A DNA stretch of 5,105 bases from Proteobacteria bacterium UBA1844. Its GTDB lineage: Bacteria; Pseudomonadota; Gammaproteobacteria; Steroidobacterales; Woeseiaceae. Each line of letters opens with the position of its first letter. Position 1 is the first letter of the stretch. The stretch spans positions 1 to 5,105 of the forward strand of contig DDIS01000067.1 in NCBI GenBank assembly GCA_002338615.1, in the 5' to 3' direction. Positions 1 to 5,105 of this stretch are shown here, piece after piece. The translations under genes and the position numbers were made by a program. The notes under the pieces are model-generated. The model ran no database searches. It worked only from the letters and a program-made list of their open reading frames with translations, and was not told the DNA's origin.

Positions 1-254
1 GGGGGAGGCACCATGGCGGCCACTCCGACCAGCCCGTTCCGGTCCTGCGCGCCGAGAACCACGCCCTTGCGCAGCTGCTGGCGGAGTAACTTTGCAAAGA
101 GCCGCTGAAGCGCGCCCTCACGCCGCGCATCGACTCCCGCAAAGACACGGATGTGCAGTGGATTGTCCTGCATGCCTGCAGCCAACATGTGAGCGGCGGC
201 CTCGACGTCAGGTAGGGAGAGCTTGCGTATCGCGAATGTGTATCGGGGGTGCAT
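1..254 (-). CDS. GNAT-family N-acetyltransferase, N-terminal part (truncated by window edge)
   Basis: Reading the minus strand from an ATG at 254-252 gives 84 open codons to the left edge. The product starts MHPRYTFAIRKLSLPDVEAA. Around residues 27-40 it has a GMQDNPLHIRVFAG stretch, and around residues 66-84 VLGAQDRNGLVGVAAMVPPP. This is the usual opening of a GNAT fold: strand 1 with 'IRKLSLPDVEAA', a helix with the 'DNPLH' segment, then the strand-turn-strand 'dG.lVGva...PP'. The acetyl-CoA binding motif (R/QxxGxG/A) would lie beyond the edge, so the substrate cannot be inferred. The start is supported by GGAG at 268-265 (minus strand), 10 bases upstream. An in-frame GTG 11 codons further upstream is a weaker alternative. 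The gene is transcribed away from the flavoprotein gene and shares its intergenic region. The family call is by pattern recognition without a search. Confidence 0.75.
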   Translation of the reverse strand, partial: MHPRYTFAIRKLSLPDVEAAAHMLAAGMQDNPLHIRVFAGVDARREGALQRLFAKLLRQQLRKGVVLGAQDRNGLVGVAAMVPP

Positions 255-424
255 GGCAAAAGGGCTCCGCCTGGGGTCTGCGATCACTGGACTGCTATCA
301 TTACAAAGCCAGTCGCGGCGCACTATGGCAGTCACGACATCATCAACCTGGCGCGAGTGACGTCAGGACCGGATCTGGATCTTACGTTGCCGCATCACCG
401 GTGCCGGTTTAAGAGAGAAGAAAA
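255..424. promoter_or_regulatory. Divergent intergenic region between the GNAT and flavoprotein genes
   Basis: This 170-base gap separates two divergent start codons, so it must hold promoters for both directions or read-through from outside. Seen directly: an extended -10-like TGCTATCAT at 293-301 on the plus strand, without a recognisable -35; a perfect palindrome TGACGTCA at 358-365; a second perfect palindrome CACCGGTG at 396-403; and a tandem GGATCTGGATCT at 371-382. Any of these could be operator sites, but 8-bp palindromes also occur by chance. No terminator or RNA gene was recognised. Confidence 0.4.
413..420 (+). promoter_or_regulatory. Ribosome binding site of the flavoprotein gene
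   Basis: The purine-rich GAGAGAAG ends four bases before the ATG at 425 and lies in an unbroken A/G run. It is a weak match to AGGAGG, but it fits the start that places the FAD-binding strand right at the N-terminus. Confidence 0.5.
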
Positions 425-1903
425 ATGGCAACACCCAAAGTAAATCGTGACGTAGATGTTGTCGTTATTGGCGCAGGTACGGCCGGCCTGAATGCGGTAG
501 CCGAGGTGCGCAAAGCCGGGCGCAGCTGGGTGCTGGTGGAGTCTGGCCCATACGGCACAACCTGTGCACGAGTGGGTTGTATGCCATCCAAGCTGCTCAT
601 TGCCGCAGCAGATCGCGCGCACCAGGTTGCAAGCGCAGGCGTCTTCGGCATTTCCACCGGACCAATGTCGGTCGACGCGCGAGCCATGTTTGGCCGGGTG
701 CGCGCGGAGCGTGATCGCTTCGTTGCCGGCGCCGTGAGGAGCACTACAAAACTTCCGGATGAGCAGAGATTGCAAGGCAGGGCACGTCTGACCGGCCCCA
801 CCACGGTGCTGGTTGAGCGTGACGGTCACGACGATATCGAGCTTAAAGCCGATGCTATCGTCGTTGCAGTTGGTTCACGCCCGAATGTTCCACCGCCTTT
901 TCGCGACATCATGGAGCGCGTATGGATCAGTGATGAGGTGTTCGATCTCGATGAACTGCCCGAATCACTGGCCGTCATCGGCACGGGTGCCATGGGGCTG
1001 GAACTCGGCCAGGCGTTTAGCCGACTGGGCGCAAAAGTCAGCTTCCTGTCCATTGACACGGCCATAGGGCCGCTGCGTGACCCTGCGATGCAGCAATGCG
1101 TACAGCAGGTGTTCCGGGACAGCCCGGCTGAAGATGCGATGGCCTGGCACCTGGAAGTGGATATCAGGAAAGCACACATCAGCAAGAGCAACGCCATCGA
1201 GCTGGAATGGCAGGATGCCGATGGCGAAACACACCAGCAGTCGTTTTCCAATGTTCTGCTGTCCGCGGGCCGAACACCACAACTGGCCGAGCTGGGCCTG
1301 GAAAAAGCGGGTGTAATCCTGGATGAGCGAGGTTTGCCGTCCAACTGGCATCCACGCACTACACGCTGTGGTGACACGGCTGTGTTTATCGCGGGGGATG
1401 CCAGCCATTACCGGGCCGTACTGCACGAGGCGGCGGATGAAGGCCGCATCGCTGGCCAGAACGCGGCACAGTACCCGCAGGTTTCAGCGCTGGTGCGACG
1501 CACGCCGCTGGCCATTGTTTTCAGCCATCCGCAAATGGCCACGGTTGGCGCGCGGTTTACGGATTTGAACCGGGATGAAATTGAAATCGGCACAGTGTCT
1601 TATGGCAACCAGGGACGCGCGCGCGTGCAAAACGAGCACGCTGGCCAGGTGAACCTCTATGCGCAGCGCAGCAACAGTATCCTGGTCGGCGCCGAATTAT
1701 TTTGTCCCGGCGCCGAACATCTGGCCCACCTGCTGGCCTGGGCGGTGCAGCAACAACTCCGTGTCGATGAGCTGCTGAGCATGCCCTTCTACCACCCGGT
1801 CCTGGAAGAGGGCTTGCGCACCGCGCTGCGGGATCTGTCAAAAGCACTGCTGATCGAGGGTGATTGCCGCAGTGTGGACTTCGCGGAATCCGCTGGCGTT
1901 TGA
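425..1903 (+). CDS. FAD-dependent pyridine nucleotide-disulfide oxidoreductase, dihydrolipoamide dehydrogenase-like
   Basis: The 492-residue protein belongs to the class I FAD/NAD(P) disulfide reductases (Lpd, glutathione reductase, mercuric reductase), which transfer electrons between NAD(P)H and a disulfide or dithiol substrate in the cytoplasm. Domains in order: the FAD dinucleotide fold with GAGTAG at 16-21 and E39; the redox-active pair C47/C52 in GTTCARVGCMPSK; VAVGSRP at 147-153; the NAD(P) fold with GTGAMG at 186-191; the second FAD motif IAGDAS with D325; and a C-terminal dimerisation domain with YHPVLEE, where H457 and E462 form the expected acid-base dyad of the partner subunit. 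All catalytic parts are present, so it should be active. The NAD(P) fold ends in FLSID, without the acidic residue that usually marks NAD preference in Lpd. It is slightly longer than typical Lpd (about 470-475). No E1/E2 gene is adjacent, so it is probably not the housekeeping E3. The physiological substrate is unknown. It precedes the PQQ dehydrogenase by 49 bases and is probably cotranscribed with it. Confidence 0.92.
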   Translation: MATPKVNRDVDVVVIGAGTAGLNAVAEVRKAGRSWVLVESGPYGTTCARVGCMPSKLLIAAADRAHQVASAGVFGISTGPMSVDARAMFGRVRAERDRFVAGAVRSTTKLPDEQRLQGRARLTGPTTVLVERDGHDDIELKADAIVVAVGSRPNVPPPFRDIMERVWISDEVFDLDELPESLAVIGTGAMGLELGQAFSRLGAKVSFLSIDTAIGPLRDPAMQQCVQQVFRDSPAEDAMAWHLEVDIRKAHISKSNAIELEWQDADGETHQQSFSNVLLSAGRTPQLAELGLEKAGVILDERGLPSNWHPRTTRCGDTAVFIAGDASHYRAVLHEAADEGRIAGQNAAQYPQVSALVRRTPLAIVFSHPQMATVGARFTDLNRDEIEIGTVSYGNQGRARVQNEHAGQVNLYAQRSNSILVGAELFCPGAEHLAHLLAWAVQQQLRVDELLSMPFYHPVLEEGLRTALRDLSKALLIEGDCRSVDFAESAGV

Positions 1904-1941
1904 AGTCATTCAGCGGGCCCTGTCCCAACAGCGTAAGGCGC

Positions 1942-1946
1942 AGGAG
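1942..1946 (+). promoter_or_regulatory. Ribosome binding site fixing the PQQ dehydrogenase start
   Basis: AGGAG lies six bases before the ATG at 1953, a near-ideal Shine-Dalgarno placement. It favours this ATG over the in-frame ATG at 1860. Starting at 1860 would add 31 polar residues before the first membrane helix and would overlap the flavoprotein gene. Confidence 0.75.
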
Positions 1947-1952
1947 CCGGCA

Positions 1953-4484
1953 ATGCTTTCCCTTATCCTCAGTGCGTTAATTTTCTTGATGGGTGGAACC
2001 CTGGTAGTCGGGGGCGTCCGCCTGCTCATACTCGGCGGAACCTGGGCTTACCTGGTGCTTGGCGGCCTTATGGTGCTGTCTGCGACCCTGCTGTTCTTGC
2101 GGCGACCAGGCGGATTTATCGTCTATGCCGCTGCGATGCTGTTCAACCTGGGGTGGGGCCTTTGGGAAGTTGGCCTCGATTGGTGGGTTTTGGCCCCGCG
2201 CGCCGGAGTGGTTATGTTTTTCGGCTTGTTGCTGCTGCTGCCGCCGGTTCGACAAGCACTGAGACCAACCGGAACAATTGACAACACCTGGCGCGGTGAA
2301 GCAGGGACGCTGGCGGGCGCCGCGGGAATCTCCGCGATAGTGGCGCTACTCACCCTGTTTTCTGACCCACATGCTATCAGCGGTCAATTTGCGGAAGATC
2401 GCATGCAGGCTATAGGTCTGGTCAGGACCGAAGTGCCAGATGGCGAATGGCCGGCTTACGGACGAACAGTCGCCGGCCAGAAGTACTCGCCGCTAGCCCA
2501 GATCACACCTGCGAACGTGAATCAGTTGGAAGTGGCATGGGAATACCACGCCGGTGAAACGCATGTTGGCGTACCGGGAACCGCGCTTCAATCAACGCCG
2601 TTGATCGTGCAAGACACACTATATATATGTACGCCGCGTAGCGAAGTCATCGCGCTGGATCCGGTTACCGGGACAGAGCGATGGCGGTTCGATCCGGATC
2701 TTGTGGCGCTGTCAGACAGGCTTTCAACTTACGCGACGTGTCGCGGACTGGCCTATCACGATGCCACCGGCCTGGGTTGGGAAGTTTCAGACGAACCGGT
2801 GCCCAATGGCGCAGAGGCGCGTGCGCTCGTCGCAGCGAGTCGAGCCGGTGTAACAATCAAGGCATCCGGCGCGGCACAAAACGTCGTAGCCGGCACGGCA
2901 CAGGCCGGAGCACCGAACCCGATTATCGTGGACGATGCACCGCAAGAGTGGGGCCCGATTCGCGCGGATTGCCTGCGCCGAATATTTGTAGCGACACGCG
3001 ATGCGCGATTGGTCGCGCTGAGTGCCGAGACGGGCAGAATTTGCCCCGGGTTTGGTGGGGCAGACGGTACCGTCAACCTGTGGATGGGCCAGCCGAACGT
3101 TTCGCCGACTGCCTACTACAGTACGTCACCGCCGCTGGTTACGAATGAGCTGGTCGTCATCGGCGGAAGTATCAACGACAACCTGTCGAATGAATTGCCA
3201 TCGGGTGTCGTAAGAGCATTCAGTATGCGCACGGGTCGCCTGGTCTGGAACTTTGACCCGGGCAACCCCGAGGCGATCGAGCCGATTGCTTCGGGCGAGA
3301 CCTACACCCAGAACGTGCCAAATCATTGGAGTCTTGCGAGTTACGATCCAGAGCTTGGCCTGGTGTATCTGCCGATGGGGGTTGGATCACCCGACCAGTA
3401 TGGCGGTGACCGAACGCCGGCGCAGGAGAGATTCGCCGCATCGATCGTCGCGGTCGACATAGCATCTGGCAGCGTGCGTTGGTCCTTCCAGACCGTTCAT
3501 CACGATATCTGGGACTACGACGTACCGGCCCAGCCAAGCCTGGTCGATCTGACGATTGACGGGCGGCGCGTGCCGGCCCTTGTGCAAGCCACCAAGCAAG
3601 GCGAAATTTTTGTACTGGATCGGCGCAGCGGCGAACCGGCACTTCCGGTTAAGGAAGTTGCCGTATCGCAACTGAGCGTAGACGGCGAGCGACCCGCAGC
3701 AACGCAGCCCGTCTCAACCATCTCGTTTGCACCCGAACCAGTAACGGGAGCAGACATGTGGGGTCTGTCCCCGATCGATCAGATGTTGTGTCGAATCGCC
3801 TTCGCGAAGCTTAACTATGAAGGCCGATTCACACCGCCGAGCACCAATGGCACGCTGACGCATCCGGGGAGTTTCGGTATTTTCAACTGGGGTGGTGTCG
3901 CTGTGGATCCGGTGCGCCAGGTCATGTTCGGTATGCCGGTGTATCTCGGTTTCGTTTCGACACTCATCCCGCGCCCCGACACGTTAGACGAGATTGTGTC
4001 CTCGCCACCCTATCCCATGGGTAACGAAAATTTTGGCACACCGTACGCTGCGGTGTTGCGACCGTTCATGTCACCGTTGGGTTTGCCCTGTCAGGCGCCA
4101 CCGTGGGGTTACATCGCAGGCGTTGATCTTACGACGGGGAAAACGATATACCAGCATGTGAACGGGACAGTTCGTGATATGGCGCCGATTCCATTGCCCT
4201 TCAAGACGGGTGTACCGGGTATCGGTGGTCCCATCGTAACGGCGGGTGGCCTCGCATTTTTGTCCGGCACCGTTGACTACTACGTACGTGGCTATGATCT
4301 GCGGTCCGGTGACGAGTTGTGGCGTGCGCGCTTGCCCGCGGGTGGTCAAGCGACACCCGCGACCTATCTGGGTCGTGACGGCCGCCAGTACCTGGTAGTA
4401 GTTGCCGGAGGTCATGGATATGTCGGCACAAAGCTCGGGGATGCGGTAATTGCCTACGCGCTACCCGATGGCGGATCTCCATAG
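1953..4484 (+). CDS. gcd: Membrane-bound PQQ-dependent dehydrogenase, glucose/quinate/shikimate family (Gcd-like)
   Basis: This 843-residue quinoprotein should oxidise a sugar or polyol on the outer face of the inner membrane with PQQ and reduce ubiquinone. The N-terminus has five predicted membrane helices (about residues 2-22, 24-48, 54-71, 78-98, 117-136) with the family signature WEVGLDWW at 71-78. The rest is an eight-bladed PQQ propeller: YSPLAQITPANV at 178-189, TCRG at 262-265, HHDIWDYDVPAQP with D521, TKQGEIFVLDRR with K548, ADMWG, FTPPS, LPAGGQATP and AGGHG with H821. Compared with E. coli Gcd recalled from memory, the equivalents of D354 (D409), W404 (W459), D466 (D521), K493 (K548), D730 (D775) and H775 (H821) are kept. 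Four pocket positions differ: R201 to H199, H262 to Y260, T424 to S479 and N607 to M661. About 56 extra residues lie between C263 and C340. It is therefore about 47 residues longer than E. coli Gcd (796). Family membership is very secure; glucose as substrate is not. No PQQ synthesis genes are in view. Confidence 0.95.
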   Translation: MLSLILSALIFLMGGTLVVGGVRLLILGGTWAYLVLGGLMVLSATLLFLRRPGGFIVYAAAMLFNLGWGLWEVGLDWWVLAPRAGVVMFFGLLLLLPPVRQALRPTGTIDNTWRGEAGTLAGAAGISAIVALLTLFSDPHAISGQFAEDRMQAIGLVRTEVPDGEWPAYGRTVAGQKYSPLAQITPANVNQLEVAWEYHAGETHVGVPGTALQSTPLIVQDTLYICTPRSEVIALDPVTGTERWRFDPDLVALSDRLSTYATCRGLAYHDATGLGWEVSDEPVPNGAEARALVAASRAGVTIKASGAAQNVVAGTAQAGAPNPIIVDDAPQEWGPIRADCLRRIFVATRDARLVALSAETGRICPGFGGADGTVNLWMGQPNVSPTAYYSTSPPLVTNELVVIGGSINDNLSNELPSGVVRAFSMRTGRLVWNFDPGNPEAIEPIASGETYTQNVPNHWSLASYDPELGLVYLPMGVGSPDQYGGDRTPAQERFAASIVAVDIASGSVRWSFQTVHHDIWDYDVPAQPSLVDLTIDGRRVPALVQATKQGEIFVLDRRSGEPALPVKEVAVSQLSVDGERPAATQPVSTISFAPEPVTGADMWGLSPIDQMLCRIAFAKLNYEGRFTPPSTNGTLTHPGSFGIFNWGGVAVDPVRQVMFGMPVYLGFVSTLIPRPDTLDEIVSSPPYPMGNENFGTPYAAVLRPFMSPLGLPCQAPPWGYIAGVDLTTGKTIYQHVNGTVRDMAPIPLPFKTGVPGIGGPIVTAGGLAFLSGTVDYYVRGYDLRSGDELWRARLPAGGQATPATYLGRDGRQYLVVVAGGHGYVGTKLGDAVIAYALPDGGSP

Positions 4485-4614
4485 GTTCGATCATGCGAAG
4501 ATCCGGGTCATGGATGTTGACCTGGCCCGGTTCGATCAGACCGACGCCGTCAGCTGGCGAGTGGCTGTCGAATACTGGAGTAAGGTAGTACCCACAGGTA
4601 CGCAATTTCGATAG
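4468..4614 (+). CDS. Possible 48-residue small ORF, doubtful
   Basis: An ORF starting MADLHRFDHAKIRV overlaps the last 17 bases of the PQQ dehydrogenase in another frame and stops at 4614. An internal ATG at 4510 would give 34 residues. The middle has GC-rich third positions, and the composition looks protein-like (VSWRVAVEYWSKVV). There is no convincing ribosome binding site before either ATG and I recognise no family. It could be a translationally coupled small protein, a remnant of a lost gene's 3' end, or chance. It contains the 10-bp direct repeat in frame, giving RFDH and RFDQ 15 codons apart. Confidence 0.2.
   Translation: MADLHRFDHAKIRVMDVDLARFDQTDAVSWRVAVEYWSKVVPTGTQFR
4484..4538 (+). 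repeat. 10-bp direct repeat, 45-base period
   Basis: GGTTCGATCA occurs at 4484-4493 and again at 4529-4538, directly after the PQQ dehydrogenase stop, with a hairpin between the copies. It may be a pair of binding sites, a trace of a small duplication, or chance. No third copy was seen nearby. Confidence 0.4.
4503..4525 (+). terminator. Hairpin after the PQQ dehydrogenase, weak terminator candidate
   Basis: CCGGGTCA (4503-4510) can pair with TGACCTGG (4518-4525) over eight base pairs, one of them G-U, around a 7-base loop, 18 bases after the stop codon. No T-run follows, so it is not a standard Rho-independent terminator. It may help end or protect the upstream transcript. Confidence 0.3.
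4588..4601. promoter_or_regulatory. Perfect inverted repeat upstream of the TolC-like gene
   Basis: GTACC (4588-4592) and GGTAC (4597-4601) form a perfect inverted repeat around CACA, about 90 bases before the TolC-like start. The position suits an operator for an efflux or export operon. I could not assign a confident -35/-10 pair around it, and five-base arms can arise by chance. Confidence 0.25.
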
Positions 4615-4675
4615 ATGACATAGGGGCTGGGATGTGAGCACGCGAGGGTTGGTCCGACGAATGCACGATGGGCTC

Positions 4676-4680
4676 GAGGA
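4676..4680 (+). promoter_or_regulatory. Ribosome binding site deciding the TolC-like start
   Basis: GAGGA directly abuts an in-frame ATG at 4681, so it cannot serve that codon. It lies nine bases before the next in-frame ATG at 4690, which is a workable spacing and makes 4690 the better start. Confidence 0.5.
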
Positions 4681-4689
4681 ATGATCCGG

Positions 4690-5105
4690 ATGCCCGGAAC
4701 TCAACCTCGTTGCACAGTGTCTGGCGTGCTGGTCTGCCTGCTCGGCACAGCGCTATGGAGCGCAGCGTGGGCGCAGGAGATCGCCCCGCAAACACTGAGC
4801 TTCGAGGAAGCTCGCGCGACGCTGGAGCAGGCGTCGGATGCACTGGCCGCAGCCGACGCCAATGTGCGCGGCATGGTCGATCTTGCCGAAGCCACCGGGT
4901 CGCTTCGACTGCCGGAGGTTTTTGTGGACGTGCAGCAAATGCAGTTCCAGAAATCGCTGTCCCTGCCGCTGGGATCGCTGGCACCGGTCGCGGCTGCGTT
5001 CGGCATTGCCAGTCCGCTCGAGTTCCGTGAGCGCGATTGGCGGCTGCGACCTGTGCTGGCCACCGTGTTGCCCATCTACAGCGGCGGCCGAATTCCGGCG
5101 GCGCA
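4690..5105 (+). CDS. TolC-family outer-membrane efflux/secretion protein, N-terminal part (truncated by window edge)
   Basis: The frame is open from 4690 to the right edge, 138 codons. Residues 1-28 form a Sec signal peptide: a short N-region with one arginine, the hydrophobic VSGVLVCLLGTALWSA, and an A-W-A cleavage site before QE. There is no lipobox. The mature part begins TLSFEEARATLEQ and continues ALAAADANVRG, the usual first helix of the outer-membrane efflux protein repeat. The segment near residues 120-138, RLRPVLATVLPIYSGGRIPA, matches the family's 'P-(hydrophobic)-(2)-GGR-hydrophobic' strand that precedes the long periplasmic helix. The protein would form the trimeric outer-membrane duct of an RND, ABC or type I export system; its inner-membrane and adaptor partners would be expected downstream. 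The gap from the PQQ dehydrogenase is about 205 bases and holds its own possible regulatory sites, so it probably has a separate promoter. The family is likely; the exported substrate cannot be told. Confidence 0.8.
   Translation, partial: MPGTQPRCTVSGVLVCLLGTALWSAAWAQEIAPQTLSFEEARATLEQASDALAAADANVRGMVDLAEATGSLRLPEVFVDVQQMQFQKSLSLPLGSLAPVAAAFGIASPLEFRERDWRLRPVLATVLPIYSGGRIPAA

Noticed and set aside
92..443. Two plus-strand ORFs of 106 and 64 codons before the flavoprotein gene
   Set aside because: They overlap the better-supported minus-strand GNAT frame and the flavoprotein start, lack protein-like composition and have no ribosome binding sites.
395..829. Long minus-strand ORFs of 131 and 144 codons
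   Set aside because: They lie opposite the FAD and redox-disulfide region of a clear gene; they are shadows of its GC-biased codons.
1860..1952. Longer N-terminus for the PQQ dehydrogenase from the ATG at 1860
   Set aside because: It would overlap the flavoprotein gene by 44 bases and put a polar 31-residue leader before the first helix; the ATG at 1953 has a well-placed AGGAG.
2618..2632. AT-rich TATATAT stretch resembling a -10 box
   Set aside because: It encodes the conserved Leu-Tyr-Ile-Cys strand of the propeller and has no -35 partner; it is explained by coding.
4517..4522. TTGACC as a -35 box for the TolC-like gene
   Set aside because: No -10-like hexamer occurs 16-18 bases downstream, and the bases are part of the hairpin.
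4201..4704. Minus-strand ORF of 167 codons spanning the end of the PQQ dehydrogenase and the gap
   Set aside because: Its product is rich in His, Arg, Ser and Pro with no recognisable fold, and most of it is antisense to conserved propeller sequence.
4668..5075. Plus and minus ORFs of 120-144 codons in the right-hand end
   Set aside because: They conflict with the TolC-like frame, which has a clear signal peptide and family motifs.

Overview
The window comes from a Gram-negative bacterium, most likely a proteobacterium with moderately high GC content. The evidence is a five-helix inner-membrane quinoprotein dehydrogenase, a start of a TolC-type outer-membrane protein with a Sec signal peptide, and strongly GC-biased codon use. 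No gene pins down the genus.

Layout from left to right. (1) Positions 1-254, minus strand: the N-terminal 84 residues of a GNAT-family N-acetyltransferase that runs off the left edge. (2) Positions 255-424: a divergent intergenic region with two 8-bp palindromes, one weak extended -10 candidate and the two ribosome binding sites. (3) Positions 425-1903, plus strand: a complete FAD/NAD disulfide oxidoreductase of the dihydrolipoamide dehydrogenase / glutathione reductase family, with an intact CxxxxC redox pair and the C-terminal His-Glu dyad. (4) Positions 1953-4484, plus strand: a complete membrane-bound PQQ-dependent dehydrogenase of the glucose/quinate/shikimate (Gcd) family, 49 bases downstream and probably in the same transcript. 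(5) Positions 4485-4689: a short gap with a 10-bp direct repeat, a hairpin, a perfect inverted repeat and a doubtful 48-codon ORF. (6) Positions 4690-5105, plus strand: the signal peptide and first part of a TolC-family outer-membrane protein that runs off the right edge.

How the genes may work together. The quinoprotein should oxidise an extracytoplasmic sugar or polyol and pass electrons to ubiquinone. The flavoprotein is cytoplasmic and its partner is unknown, because no 2-oxoacid dehydrogenase E1/E2 gene and no PQQ synthesis gene lies in the window. The TolC-like gene probably begins a separate export or efflux operon.

The most interesting signal is in the quinoprotein. The catalytic set (Asp, Lys, Trp, metal ligand) is retained, but four positions that line the PQQ/substrate pocket in E. 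coli Gcd are changed. It also carries about 56 extra residues between two conserved cysteines. This suggests a Gcd-like enzyme with a different substrate or cofactor-pocket geometry. I see no tRNA, rRNA, CRISPR array, insertion sequence or phage element.
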